A stretch of DNA of 64,000 nucleotides from Trichuris trichiura (GCA_037903355.1 JBAJFE010000004.1:6370001-6434000), one strand, 5' to 3'. Counted from the stretch's first letter, positions 40,424 to 52,925 are shown. Program-made: numbers and translations. Notes: a model not told the origin generated them from the letters alone.

Positions 40424-42353
40424 AAGTCAGTTCACGTATAACGCGTGTTCATATAACGCGTTTTCGATCATAGTCGATTTTGAAATCGTAGCACTTTCTC
40501 ACATAACGCGATTCTGTTTCCGTTCTTACGCGAATTTGCCAGCTGGAAAGGGTGGGCGTGTGGCAAAATCTCCCCGTGTTTTCATCCACCGAGAGCAAAC
40601 AAAGGCCCCGGTATTAGCTGATGCACGTTCCACGGTCACGAACAAGCGAAATGTGACAAAAACTTTTAGGATTCTTATCGGAAGTAGTGTCCGACCCAGC
40701 TGTGCACCGCGCGATATGCATACTCAAACAGGCTATTGATCGGTATTCATGTTCGGTGGAATAATTTGGGCAGGCAGGAAGATCTGCACAGACGATGCTT
40801 CCATTTTCAATTCTCCCGAAGCGCAGGCATCGTCGAGCTTTTCCAGTGAGTCGTAGTACGCTTGCACAGAATCTGGAAAGCATTCACACCGTCTGATTGC
40901 GAGCACAATTCGTAAGTATTTCGTCAGATTCCGCTATCTGAGGATAGTCTTTCAGTATCTGAAAATGTCTAAGCTTCCTGATTCGAAGTCACCTGGTAGT
41001 GGTGGAAAAGAAAGGCGCTGACTGTTGGAGAGATGTTTGAGATACTGAAACGGTATGAACAGAATGAGACGACACGTGATATCGTCAAAGCTACCGGCAT
41101 AAAAAAATCAACCTTGCGGACCATTAGGAGCAATGCAGAAAACATTAAACAGACTTGCGTAGGCGGTACCAGTTCAAGTATTGCGATGTCAATGAAAAGA
41201 AGGCCTTAAGATACTGGAAGAAATGGAAAAACTACTCAGCATTTGGATCGAAACTCAAACGATGAAAAGAATAGGAACAACGTTTTTCACCATAAGACAA
41301 AAAGCAGTTGCCATTTACGAAGACCTTAAGAAACAGTCTACAAATCCTACTGAAATTCCTCCATTTACTGCTAGTAGTGGTTGGTTCTACCGTTTCAAGA
41401 ATCGATACAGTTTTTACAATGTTCGTCTCTGTGGCGAAGCAGGAAGCGCGGACGCCGATGGCGCGCAAACATTTCCAACAGAAGTACAAAACTTGGTCAA
41501 GGAAAAGGTGACCACCGAGGAGCTGCAGAAACGTTCTGTAGCAGGGGAAGCAGAAGGAAGAGAAGATGATGAAAATCAGGAAGTTCCTCCGCCTCCTCCG
41601 CGACAAATGACCACTGCTGAGCTTCCAGATACCCTGAAGACTATTGAACAGCGTTTACAATGGCTCGAAGACAATGATTGTAATGCAGAACGCAGCGGGA
41701 AAACCACAAGAGGTATCCGAGCTTGTTTGGAGCCATACAAGCAGCTGCTGTACGAAAGAAGTACATGTGCGAAACAAAAAAAAGCTCGAATTCTACCTTA
41801 CTACAATGAAGAAACATTGCGACGATGAGGAGGCGCTACCTTCTACGTCTAATAGGACCTCAGTTGGCGCGTAACAAAGGATAGTGAGATTAAAAAAGTG
41901 AGTTCAACGGAACTCCATTCTTTCCTGGGTATGAGGTCGTTTATTTTAGTACTTAGAGGGACTCTTTCCAGAAGCTAAAGACGCAAGCACGCCGCTCGTG
42001 AAAGCCAGTTTGAACTCTGTCCGCTGTAAAGAGTTCTATCATAAAAGGTCTGCCGTTAACGTATGATCGCCGTAAAAGATGATGTTATTCAGACCCCGTG
42101 TAAGAGGATCCATACGTCAGCGTGCCTAACGGTAGAATAAGTAGCTCAGGTACATCATAATTCCTGTTTGTACCCAGCTTATTTAAGATATCTCTCCGTT
42201 GTTGTTTACAAGTAAACAATCCCTTTGACGCTTTGAACCAAATCGTGATTTTCCTATACTTTACATGTCTCCTATAACGCGATTTCATATAACGCGACAT
42301 TTTTCAGGACTTTTAACTGACCTAAAGCTCGCGTTACACGAGAACTGTGGCTG
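40424..42353 (+). mobile_element. Tigger-like deletion derivative C
   Basis: Left end as in B, right end as in A (GAACTGTGGCTG before TA). About 1930 bp. Confidence 0.88.
40965..41828 (+). pseudogene. Tigger-derived DNA-binding protein, frameshifted (C)
   Basis: An A is missing in GGTGGAAAAGAAAGG (about 41003) and a T is gained in AGGCCTTAAG (about 41207). The psq part is therefore out of frame, and only the CENP-B-type half onward is open (41223-41828). Confidence 0.8.
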
Positions 42354-42833
42354 TATTTGTAGTAGGATGAATATGTCGCTGAAGTCGCAGTCAAAGTTGA
42401 CTTGTGCTGTTCTGGTTTTGAACTTCCGTGTATGCAAACATTAATAAAGAATCCTCTCTTTCTCCTCTTGTACGTTTCAACGGTTTTATAGGAACGTTTC
42501 TTTGGAAAAAGATATGTTCCAGGCTGGCACGCAGACCGAGCGCGAAGCAAGAACAGTTTAATGACAGAAGCAGCGCAGCAGAGCAAGCAGCTGATCTGAA
42601 CGGGCACAAGCAAACAGGGTGAGAGAACAGTGCAGAAAAGAGAAACGCCGTTCTTATCTCCGCGTGTACTATGCAAATTCCTGCTATGCAGTGACTAATG
42701 ACCTGAAAGTAGGTAGTTCACTTCCTGTGCCGTGAGGCACTCTTATTGACGTGTGTTCGGCGGCTATTTTCTAGCACATTTCCTTTTGGTTGGCTAGAAT
42801 ACGTACGCGTTTTAAAGCATTTCTTTGGTTTTG

Positions 42834-42896
42834 TCTCCCATCCTTTCGTTCCTTTCGTACTTTAAGTCAGTACGAAAGGAACGAAAGGATGGGAGA
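42834..42896. repeat. Perfect snap-back palindrome, 27-bp arms (unit III)
   Basis: Arms 42834-42860 and 42870-42896 around TTTAAGTCA. The longer arms than in unit I (TCTCCCATCC.../...GGATGGGAGA) show the original extent of the templated copy. Confidence 0.92.
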
Positions 42897-43011
42897 AAAG
42901 GCTGTCATTGCTGAAGATCGCCTGCGCTAAACAGAACGCAAAGCTCAGTACGGAAGCTGTAAGCGATTCCTATTTGCCCTTAATTTTATTACGTTGTATT
43001 GCTCAACCCAG

Positions 43012-43159
43012 GTGAAGAAATATGTACATCGGTCTTTTGCCCAACAAGTCTGCTACTTGCGTCAACGGGAGCAGCAACTTATCGATCAGGTTGAAACAAT
43101 ATCAAACTCGAAGAACCACAACTTGTCCCAACAGGAGTGCCTCCTCCAACAGAAGTTAG
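43012..43159 (+). pseudogene. NCOA4/ARA70-like coiled-coil exon (unit III)
   Basis: Frame intact between CTCAACCCAG and GTAAAC, with one change from unit I (QQE for QQQ). The upstream exon is lost to the palindrome. Confidence 0.55.
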
Positions 43160-43267
43160 GTAAACTTGCCAGTAGAACTAATGCAACTCGGTGTTTGGTT
43201 TCTTTTTGTACGGATTTTTCGTGTCCCGTTGAATAGACTTTTATTAATAAACTTTTATAAATAAACT

Positions 43268-43313
43268 CTCCGGAGCTTTCGGGTCATTCGTGACCCGTCA
43301 TCAGCGGTCATAA
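43268..43313 (-). ncRNA. Hammerhead-ribozyme-like motif (PLE-III, minus end)
   Basis: Same boxes and stem as in PLE-I. The adjoining TTTATAAATAAA has one change. Confidence 0.45.
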
Positions 43314-43537
43314 GTTGTAGGTATGGTTTTTGGCAGCGGATGCCATCTGTCGTTTCTGTGGATTTTAAAGCGGGCATTTTTTAAAGTTTTCCGTTGGTAG
43401 GTTCTTGCATTTGAGTCTGCCAGCGCAATTCTTTTCCTTGTTCCGTATGTCTTGTAGATTTGTCTTTTCATATTGCATTCATTTTTCTTCTTTTTTCTTT
43501 CTTCTTCTTCCTTTTTCCGTTTCTTTTTCTTTTTATT

Positions 43538-43814
43538 TCATTTGTTGAGTGTGCAACAATTATAGCGCGTCACAATATTTGTCCAAATCCCACTTATGTC
43601 CACTCCTTGATCGCGGTTATAGGTCGTATTAGGTCTAATATATAGTGCTTCTTTAATCCTTCTTAACCGTAAATTGTTTTTGTAACATAGAACGTTTGGA
43701 AGGAGTGGTTGGGTAGATTGCGTCACGTGTTCCACTACAGCAGAGGCTTGTTTGGCTTTTTCAATTGTAATTTTTGGGTCCACGATTGGTCTGCCTCGCT
43801 GTGTGGTTAGATTG
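43538..43814 (-). pseudogene. PLE-III GIY-YIG C-terminus
   Basis: C-terminal end of the nuclease (NLTTQRGRPIVDPKITIEKA to RYNCCTLNK), cut off at the BEL insertion site GTACC (43815-43819). The reading frame runs on into LTR sequence, which is artefactual. Confidence 0.8.
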
Positions 43815-43819
43815 GTACC

Positions 43820-44192
43820 TGTAACGAACAGAGGACCAGAACGTGACTTAACCTCGACGGTTGCTGATACGTACAACACACCGGAGAGAACGAAATTTTA
43901 CTCAGCAAGAAAACAGACGAAGACGAACGAAAGTTGCGAGCAGAGAGACGAACTGCCGCACGAGAGCGAAACGAAAGCGAAACTGCCCCAGATCGCCCTG
44001 TACGAGGCACCTAGCGTTGCCCTTTGATCCCTTCGTGATAAATGGGTGAGTGACAGGTGACGACATCTGTCACTCACAGCGAAGGTGCCGGAAGGGCTCG
44101 CACAGGAATGATTGATCACTTTCGTTACGGGCCGTTGGGTTGTCTCCTTAGGCGGTCCCTTCTGCAACGGCAACGTCATCGTTTCCGTTACA
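43820..44192 (-). repeat. 3' LTR of BEL/Pao element (unit III)
   Basis: 373 bp, TGTAACGG...GTTACA in element orientation. About seven differences from the 5' LTR, so this insertion is older than the unit II BEL. Confidence 0.9.
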
Positions 44193-46893
44193 TGGCCGGC
44201 CCATGTTTCTGAGGGTTTCCTCGGAAGCATCCGTTTCTTCTGTGTCGAGAAGACATAATTTAGCGACTGGCCGGAAATAACTTCCGTGTTTCGTTTTTAC
44301 TTTGACGACTCGGACGACGCCATCTCTTCCCGGCTTGCATTCGGTCACCCTGCCTAGGGGCCAATGACCGCGTGGGCATTGTGGGTCGACCACGATGACT
44401 ACGTCGCCGACTTTCACGGTTCGGGTAGGACGAACCCACTTACGGCGTTCAATGAGGCACGGGACGTATTCCTTTAGCCAGCGTCTCCAGAAAGCTTCGA
44501 CAATGGCTTGTGCAGTGCGCCATCTTCGTCTCGATGAAATTTCTTCCTCGGTAATCACATCTGGAGGAACGTGGGGGTGTGGCCGTCCGAGGAGGAAATG
44601 ATTGGGAGTCAGCGGCTGCGGGTCTCGGGGGTCGACGCTGATGTGAGTGAGTGGTCGTGAGTTGAGGAGCCCTTCAATCTCAACGAACACTGTATTGAGA
44701 ACTTCGTCGGTTACTGCGCGACCTTTCAGCGTTTTGCGAAGTGCTAGTTTAGCCGAGCGCACTAACCGCTCCCATACTCCACCGAAATGTGGCGCCATGG
44801 GAGGCGAGAAGACCCAACGGATGCGACGTTGCGTAAGAGCTTCGGAAATTTTCGTCTGGTTCCAGGATTTCAAAGTTGTCCGGAGTTCTCTCTCAGCCGC
44901 GACGAGATTCGTGCCATTATCTGAATACACGACGGCCGGGGTTCCGCGTCGGTTAATGAAACGACGAAAGGCCATTAAGAACGAGTCCGTGTCAAGTGAA
45001 AAGGACACTTCAAGGTGGACTGCTCTGGTTGCCAAACATGTAAATATACAACCATAGCGTTTTTCATGTGAACGTCGGACAAGGACAAGTATAGGTCCGA
45101 AATAGTCGACTCCAACGCAGGTGAACGGTGGTCGAAACGCTTGCAGACGCGCTGCTGGTAGTGGTGCCCTCATGGGCACCAGAGGCTTACCGCGCCACTT
45201 TCTGCAGTAAGGGAACCTGTATATTACCTTCTTGGTTGCCTGTCTGGACCTTGGGATCCAGTATTGCTGTCGTAATTCACAAAGCGTCTGCTCAACAGAA
45301 CCGTGGTGCAGCATGCGATGAGCTTCGTCGATGATCATATCCGTCAAGGGATGTTTCCGTGGGAGAATGAACGGGTGCCTGGCATTGTACGGCAGGTCCG
45401 CTCGGTCTATTCTGCCCTCGGCTCTCATTGTGCCTTTCTTGTCAATAAAGGGAGAGAGGTGTAGAAGTTTTGAACGAGCCAGCAAGGGTTTCCCTGATGA
45501 CAGGCGGGACATCTCCTCTGGGTAGCACTCCCTTTGGGCTGAGATCAAGCACGCCGCCAAGGCACGGTCGAGCTCTGCGACGGTAAAGGGGCTTGTCATT
45601 CTGTCGCTTCGGTGAGAACGGCAATTGTCCGCAAAGCGAAAGACGTTGGCCACGATGTTAAGTATCTTTTTGAGCTCCCGGAATTTGTGCGTCAAATCGG
45701 CCAGCGGGCTTTGAGTCACTCGTGTGTGGCCGGCCCATTTGGTCTGAAGTTCTTCAACGTCAGCGATATTAGGAGAATATTCGAATGTCCTTGGCCAATG
45801 CGCCTTGGGTTCGCGTAAGAAGGCGGGTCCTTCAAACCACCGCTTATGGGTTGCGATTTTCGACGGAGAGAATCCCCTGCTGCAATCGTCAGCTGGGTTT
45901 TCTCGCGTGGGTACGTAATGCCATTGTGACGCATTCGAATTGTCCAAGATCTCTGCGATTCGATTGGAGACGAACTGGTTGTAGCGCCTTCCGGTAGAAT
46001 TTAGCCAATGGAGTACGGTTAGTGAGTCTGTCCAATGGTACGTCTCAGAGACTTGTATACGCAGTCCTCGTTTTACAGCTGCGCCTAATCGAGATGATAT
46101 TAACGCCGCTTGTAGCTCGAGCCTCGGGATTGTCAAATACTTCAAGGGGGCCACTCTAGCCTTGGAGCAGATAAACGAAATCGATACGTTTCCATTCGAC
46201 AATAATTTTCGAAGATAAGCGACGCAGCCGTATCCTAACTCAGAGGCGTCCGAGAACAAGTGTATCTCAATGGATTTGATGGATTCAAACGAAGTCAATG
46301 CGCGCGGCACTGCTAGTGATTCGACGCAGTGAAGCTCTTCACTCCATTTTTTCCATTGTGCCATCACTGATTCTGGCAGAGTATCGTCCCAGTCGACACC
46401 GAGCAACCAGGTTTGTCTGAGAATGTACTTCGCCTGTAGAACGATAGGCGAAACGAATCCCAAAGGGTCGAAAATGCTGGACACTGCACGCAGCATTCCG
46501 CGTTTAGAGGACACTGCAGGTAACTTACGGAAAAGAAAACGGAATGAGTCATTTTCAGCGTTCCATAACACACCGAGTGTGCGTTCAACGGGCAGCGGGT
46601 CCATATCAATGTTCAGATCTGGTTGTGAGCGCTCGTTTGCATCCAAGGTTTTCAACAAGGCTCGCGAAGACGACATCCACTTGGTTAAGTGGAATCCTCC
46701 TTGCCGTAGCAGCGTTTTCAGCGCGTGGCAAGACGAAGTAGCTTCGTTTATCGATGTATAGGAATCAAGATAATTATCAACATAGAAGTTGTCCCATACC
46801 TTTCGCCAAACGTCCGGGAACTGCCCGCGATGGTCTTCAGAATTTCTGCGTAACGCATATGTGCAGACGGTAGGCGAGCAAACAGCGCCAAAA
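44148..46893 (-). pseudogene. BEL/Pao Pol: RT active site, RNase H, integrase (unit III)
   Basis: Second coding frame, open from the frameshift near 46893 to a stop in the 3' LTR at 44148. Order: RT catalytic box YVDNYL (about 46760), A17-type region (SIFDPLGFVSPIVLQAK), RNase H (LFSDASELGYG..), integrase zinc-finger remnant (HHGSVEQTLCELRQQYWI..), core D in GVDYFGPI, D in YSDNGTN, E in VWERLVRS-type block, and the DUF5641-like C-terminal domain (GDVVIVVDPQCPRG). The frame itself is clean. It is disconnected from Gag by one nucleotide. Confidence 0.88.
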
Positions 46894-49593
46894 TATATGC
46901 ACGTTCATTTGTAAGTGCTTCAAAAGTTCGTTACTGTTCGGTGTCCGCCAAAGGAAGCGTAGCATTGACCGATCCCTTTCCGAAACGAGCACTTGGTGAA
47001 ACATCTTGGCAATGTCAGCGGAGACAGCCACGGGATGTTCACGAAAGCGAATTAGGAGACCGAACAGATCTGTTAGCAAGTTTGGACCTGTCAGCAGCAT
47101 GTCGTTGAGGGAGATCCCATCCGTCCTGGCTGAAGTGTCGAAGACGACTCGTAACTTCCCCTCTTTGTTTGGGCTTTCAACTGCGTGGTGTGGTAGAAAC
47201 CAAGTGACACGATCACGGCCTTTCACAGGAGCAGGTCTGGCATGGCCAGCCTGGAGATACTCATCGACGACAGCGGCATATCTTCGTGCGTACTCTGTAT
47301 CTCGTCGGAAGCGCCGTTCGATGCTAGCGAAGCGAGTCTCTGCAGTAGGGACAGCGTCCGGAACGTGTCTTATCGTCGTCTTCCAGAGCATCGGGCATTC
47401 GTAGCGTCCATTGACTATACGCGTCGAGGATCGCAATATTTCCATAGCTCTTTCATCGTCCACACTAAGTATTTCCTTGTCAATGTTCCTAATGCCCAAT
47501 GATTCAATCGACCATTGGTGTTTGAGGATCGAACCAAGATCCTCCTCCTGAGTGTTGACCGTAATACGGCATACCTGTCGAGATGTTGGCAGCTGAGCTG
47601 GTTGCCTATCGCTGCCCAGAACTCGTCCGACGATGCACCAACCAAACGGCGTCAAAACAGCGTGTGGGCCGTCGATACCCTTTGGAGGTTTCAACATGCG
47701 ATATTGTTCATGTGCTCCGACGACATCCATGCCCACTAATACAGCAATGTCGTCGGGCTGTGATGCGGCAATCTGAATTCCGCGTAGGTGCGGCCAGAAG
47801 GATTTCAATCGTTTGAAATCCACACGTCTACGCGATACGCTCAGAGTAGGAACTGTCAGGGCGCTATCGATCTCGAATTTATGGTGCCCGTCCAGCGATT
47901 GCAAAGTGAAACAGACTCGATTACAGCGGATCAAGGGATCAGCCCCGTGGAATGTGCTCAAACGGATGTCTTGCACTGGACCTTTGAGCCCGATCCTCTT
48001 GGCTACGTCCTCTTGAATGAGGGTAGCTTCACTGCCTGCGTCAAGAAGGACATTTACCTCTAACGGGGAGTTGTCCGTCGTGATGATCTTGGCCCTTACC
48101 ACGGACAGCAATACTGCCGTGGGAATGGGTGTAACGAAATTGTTGCCGACATGAACGGTAGACTGTGCTGGTGGAGAATTTCTGGGGTTGGGCGCAGGGA
48201 AGACTCGTGTGGCATCGTGAAGCAGCGGATGATGTTTCGAACGGCATCCGTCGACGTTACAGTGCTGTCGTTGTCTGCAACTGCGCGCCTGATGATTCTG
48301 CTCAAAGCACGCGAAACATCTTCCGTCTTGTTTCAGCACTTCAGCACGTTGGTTTGGGGTGGACGACGAGAATACTGGACAGTCGGAAAGTTTATGTCCA
48401 CTTTCACAGATGGGGCATTGTTCCGATGCGCGGTCCATCACCAAGGTATTCAAACAACGGCGGGGTTCATTCGACTTTCCCTTCTTTATCTGACGCTCCG
48501 AGTGTTGCTGCATGTCTGATGGCAGACCACTCTGTATTGTGACAATCTCCTCTAACCATTCGTCCAAGTCGCAAAGGTTGACAGGCCGGGGACGAAGTTC
48601 ATATGACCTTCTTGCCCACATGCATTGCAGTTTCTTGTTCAATTTTGACACGACCGCTTGCATTGTCGTTCGAGATGAGAGCTCTGCTGTGGCGCCATAC
48701 ATACGCAACGTGTTAACTGCTCCGTGCACTTCATAAAAGAACCTGTCGATGTCACTACTGTTCCCAGGCTTCATGGGCGCCATCTCTAACAGAGTCCTTA
48801 TGTAGGCGTCGATTACTAAGTTCGGATCGCCGAAAAGACGACGGAGGTCCTTCAGTGCTTGAGCGTATAAGTTTGGGCCATAGAGTGGCGGCGCAACACT
48901 TGCCCGAAGACGTGGCGTCAGCAACTGTTTTAGTATCGCAATTCTCTGTGCATCAGAAGATACGACATCGTGGACCAGGGCTTTAAAGCTACCAATAAAC
49001 TGGTCCCATTTACGAGGGTCACCATCAAACGGCTCAATAGTTATTCCATGCGGTAACTGATTCAGCAAGCCAGCATGGCAGTGACCGGTATTCGTGGTGC
49101 CTTGTTCTGACGAAGAGGTAACGTTGTCAATCCATTCATCGGCTCTGATAGGCGCGGTGCTCTGGGCCTGGGGAGACTCAGTTTTTATACCGGACGAAAT
49201 AATCTCGCTGGTTTCATGGCCGTGAGGAGTAGACTTCGGCTTTGGCGCATCCGGCGCCTCAGCTCGTCCAACTTCCCTGCCAGCGAGGGCATCGCCGTTA
49301 TTCGGTGAATCTAGTGAACTCAGACCTGAGCGTCCAGAGAGCTTCAACTCTTGTAAGTCTGTGCGCAGCTGTGTAAGGAACGATTCGAACATGCCAGCCA
49401 TCTGAGTGGCGACGGAGGCTGTGGCTGCGGCTGCGATCTCGGCCGCTGTCGCTTTATTGGATTCGTGGGAGACCGTACGCACTCCTCTTCTGGGCGGCGG
49501 CCGACGATGACCGTTTAACCGAGGGCGGCTTCTCATTAGCCTGCCCGACCGAAGCGTAATAGCGTTTTCTTCTGAAGCCTTGTCACTCTGCAT
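46837..49593 (-). pseudogene. BEL/Pao Gag, protease and first part of RT (unit III)
   Basis: I start at ATG 49593 (MQSDKASEEN), the first Met after the LTR; the open frame from 49833 begins inside the LTR. Domains: coiled Gag N-terminus, DUF1759-type (ITIEPFDGDPRKWDQFIGSF), Cys/His clusters (CPICESGHKLSDC; CFACFEQNHQARSC), DUF1758-type protease (LLDAGSEATLI; relatives usually have DSGS), RT start (WFLPHHAVESPNKEGKLRVV). The frame is lost at a T-run (AAAA on the plus strand, 46890-46893) just before the RT active site. The true coding sequence continues in the frame of 44148-46893. Confidence 0.88.
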
Positions 49594-49653
49594 GGCGATA
49601 AGGCAAGATTCTCCGGATAGGCGAGATGAGTCGCAGTGTTCTGATCCGGCTCG

Positions 49654-50014
49654 GAGGACCAGAACGTGACTTAACCTCGACGGTTGCTGATACGTACAAC
49701 ACACCGGAGAGAACGAAATTTTACTCAGCAAGAAAACAGACGAAGACGAACGAAAGTTGCGAGCAGAGAGACGAACTGCCGCACGAGAGCGAAACGAAAG
49801 CGAAACTGACCCAAATCTCCCTGTACGAGGCACCTAGCGTTCCCTTTGATCCCTTCGTGATAAATGGGTGAGTGACAGGTGACGACATCTGTCACTCACA
49901 GCGAAGGTGCCGGAAGGGCTCGCACAGGAATGATTGATCACTTTCGTTACGGGCCGTTGCTTCGTCTCCTTAGGCGGTCCCTTCTGCAACGGCAACGTCA
50001 TCGTTTCCGTTACA
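49654..50014 (-). repeat. 5' LTR of BEL/Pao element, 3' edge deleted (unit III)
   Basis: 361 bp remain. In element orientation the LTR ends at TGGTCCTC and runs straight into CGAGCCGGAT of the PBS. The final TGTTCGTTACA of the LTR is missing. Confidence 0.88.
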
Positions 50015-50019
50015 GTACC

Positions 50020-51920
50020 ATTGTTGAGTATGGCTTTCGCGTTATTGTAACTTGTGAGCTTTTTTAAGTGTTCGTTAAATCTATGCTCTAGGGTGTTTCC
50101 CGTTTCACCAATATGAATCCCTGAGCAAGAACATTCAACCGCGTATATTATCCCTATGTTTTTGTTTGTGGGGATTTTGGTTTTGTCTGTGAGGAGAATT
50201 GCCCTGAGGTTGGGCGAACTCTTGAAAAAGACTCTGAAGCCTAATCTTTTTCCTAATTGGATAATCTTTTCACCTACACCTGCCGCATAAGGAATAACTA
50301 GACAAGTGTCGTGCGGAGTGTTTTGCTTTGGAAACTGACGTGTGCGAAGCCTGTTGTTGAACACTTGGTTGATAAAGGATTTAGGATGCTCGTTTTTGTA
50401 GAAGATTTTTCTAATGTAGTTAATTTCTGGCTGGAGATATTGGGGACTGCATAAATTGAATGCTCTGTCTATCATTCCGGTGACGATACCACGCATTACT
50501 GAGCGTGGATGATGCGATGAGAAATTAAGGTATTGGTCAGTGTGTGTTGGTTTTCTGTAAACTCTGGTTTTTAGTCCTTGATTAGTGCGAATAATCAGTG
50601 TGCCAATGAAGGGGAGGGTTCGATTTGATTGTTTGTCCATTGTGAAAACGATTTGATTGGGGCAAACGCTATTAAGAAATTCTAGAAACTGTTGTTCCTT
50701 TCCATCTTTGATAATTACGAAGATGTCATCTACGTATCTTTTGAATAGTCGTGGGGCTATTTACCTATCTACCGTTTTCAACATTTGTCTTTCAAAACCT
50801 TTCCATGAATATTTCGACCAGGATAGGAGATAGTGGGTTTCCCATAGGGACACCGTTAGATTGTTTGTAGAAATTGTTATCAAACATGAAGTAGTTGCTT
50901 TCTTGCATGCAGAGTGATACCAACTTGACAGTGTGGAAAGGATTTAACTTGGTTCTGGTGAACAAATTTGTGTCTGTATTGACGAGATTGTATAGTGTAT
51001 CGAGAGTTTTTGAAATCGGAATGCTACGGAATAAATCTTTTACATCGTAGCTAACTAAGGTTTCGTCCGGTTCTAGATGGTATTCTCGTATTTCGTTGAC
51101 TAAGGTGTTACTATTTTTGACGAAGGACGGTTCTTTGCCAGTTAGTGGTTTGATCACCTTTTTCAAATATCGGCTGAGCTCCCTTGTGGTGCTGTTAATT
51201 GTGGAAACTATTGGCCTTATTGGGACCTCCGGTTTGTGCACTTTAGGCAGGCCGTAGAGCTCAGGGGGTCTGTAATTCCGTGTGAACCTAAGATGCTTCG
51301 CTATCTTGATGATTTTTGGTTCCTTGGTTTCTGTGCCGTATGTCATGAGAAGGGAACGAAGATTCTTCCGTGACAATTCTGTACGGTCATTGGGCAAAGG
51401 TGTATAACTGTCAGTGTTCAAGATAGTTATCATTTTTCCGTTGTAGGTGGTTCTGTCGAGTAGGACAATTCTATTGCTTTTATCTGCTTTAGTTACAATT
51501 CCATCAGGCTGCCTTTTAAGTCGGTTTAAGCAGTTGACCTCATATCGGCTTAACCTTCGGGTGGTGTTGAAGCGGTGATCTAGGATTAGCGTTGATAAAT
51601 CCCGCTTGATCTGCGTGGCTTTCTGTGGATCAACTGAAGATAGGCTGTCTTCAACCAAGGCAATGATGTCAGGAAAGTGTGGCTGTTTAGGAGTTGGTAC
51701 AAAGTTTAGTCCTTTTCTCAGGATAGATGTCTCACTTTCGTTTAGGGGTAAGGAGCTGAGATTTATTACGTTTGTGTTTAGGTCTGAACATCTGGTTCTT
51801 TCGCGGAGGATTTCTGTAGGAGTTTCGAGTAGTCGTCGGGAATCTGACCTGAAGGCATTCAAATTTTTTTTAGCACTTGTTTCTGCGATATGCAAACTGT
51901 TTTTTTGGCGAAGTCCACAT
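50020..51920 (-). pseudogene. PLE-III RT/GIY-YIG, main part
   Basis: Best-preserved PLE coding copy. The first frame (51925-50792) holds the N-terminal domain, KADKSNRIVLLDRTTYN, GLPKVHKPEVPIRPIVS, YDVKDLFRSIP and QSNGVPMGNPLSPI. Next comes a 1-nt gain at EIFMERF, then the shared TAA, an intact YVDD (50725-50736) and a frame to the GIY-YIG start (GIIYAVECSCSGIHIGETGN). Coding is then cut by the BEL element, with the remainder at 43538-43814. Confidence 0.85.
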
Positions 51921-52300
51921 GCCACATTGGTGAAACGGGAAACACCCTAGAGCATAGATGTAACGAACACTTAAAAAAGCTCACAAGTTACAATAACGCG
52001 AAAGCCATACTCAACAATGGTACCAATCTAACCACACAGCGAGGCAGACCAATCGTGGACCCAAAAATTACAATGGAAAAAGCCAAACATGCCTCTGCTC
52101 TAGTGAAACACGCGACGCGATGTACCCAACCACTCCATCCAAAAGTTCTATGTTACGAAAACAATTTACGGTTAAGAAGGATTGAAGAAGCACTATATAT
52201 TAGACATAATACGACCTATGACCGCGATCAAGGAGTGGACATAAGTGGGATTTGGACGAATATTGTGACGCGGTATAATTGTTGCACACTCAACAAATGA
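51921..52300 (+). pseudogene. Inverted PLE GIY-YIG fragment (unit III)
   Basis: Open plus-strand frame from HIGETGNTLEH to TRYNCCTLNK, the cleanest of the three inverted fragments. Confidence 0.8.
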
Positions 52301-52520
52301 AATAAAAAAGAAAAAGAAAAAGAAAAAGAAAAAGGAAGAAGAAGAAAAATGAATGCAATATGAAAAGACAAATCTAGAAGACATACGGAACAAGGAAAAG
52401 AATTGCGCTGGCAGACTCAAATGCAAGAACCTACCAACGGAAAACTTTAAAAAATGCCCGCTTTAAAATCCACAGAAACGACAGATGGCATTCGCTGCCA
52501 AAAACCATACCTACAACTTA

Positions 52521-52566
52521 TGACCGCTGATGACGGGTCACGAATGACCCGAAAGCTCCGGAGAGT
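52521..52566 (+). ncRNA. Hammerhead-ribozyme-like motif (PLE-III, plus end)
   Basis: Same boxes, loop CGAA, stem perfect. Confidence 0.45.
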
Positions 52567-52746
52567 TTATTAATAAATGTTTATTAATAAAAGTCTATTC
52601 AACGGGACACGAAAAATCCGGACAAAAAGAAACCAAACAATGAAATTATTTGGTCCCGTACGAAGACACTATATCTTCAATGCAACTCGGTTTAGAAAGT
52701 CGACCAAGGGAGAGCATTAGGAAATTTTCGCCTTCTATTGCACTTT

Positions 52747-52884
52747 GGCTTCTTTTGTACGGATTTTCTGTGTCCCGTTGAATAAACTTTTATTAATAAA
52801 CTTTTCTTAATAAAATGTCCGTAGCTTTCGGGTCCGAACTTGACCCGTCATCAGCGGTCTAAGGATTGACGTATGACTGCACTA
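52747..52884 (-). mobile_element. 138-bp PLE terminus insertion with 14-bp TSD (unit III)
   Basis: Duplicate of 39020-39157, with target duplications at 52733-52746 and 52885-52898. The hammerhead-like core lies at about 52816-52860. Confidence 0.88.
52816..52860 (-). ncRNA. Hammerhead-ribozyme-like motif (solo PLE terminus, unit III)
   Basis: Same variant loop as at 39091-39136. Confidence 0.5.
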
Positions 52885-52925
52885 TTCTATTGCACTTTAA
52901 CTTTATACCTTGAGATTTCTCTTAG

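Larger units (their letters stand above)
43820..50014 (-). mobile_element. BEL/Pao LTR retrotransposon, 6.2 kb (unit III)
   Basis: Flanked by GTACC (43815-43819 and 50015-50019), the 5-bp duplication expected of BEL/Pao. The empty site is visible in PLE-I and PLE-II (GGTACCATTG). LTRs of about 373 bp. Gag-pol is in two frames because of one extra T. The 5' LTR has lost its last 11 bp together with the PBS junction. Confidence 0.93.
43193..52678 (-). mobile_element. Penelope-like element PLE-III, interrupted by BEL/Pao element
   Basis: Exact 13-bp duplications AATGCAACTCGGT at 43180-43192 and 52679-52691. About 3.29 kb after removing the BEL insertion. The head-to-head junction is near 51921. 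Confidence 0.88.

Noticed and set aside
43538..44230. Frames fusing PLE nuclease to LTR sequence (also 49834-50640 and 57264-57605)
   Set aside because: The fusions are produced by the BEL insertion and have no biological start or shared design.
49594..49833. N-terminal extension of the unit III BEL frame (also 63318-63557 in unit IV)
   Set aside because: It begins in the LTR and exists only because the LTR end and PBS junction were deleted.
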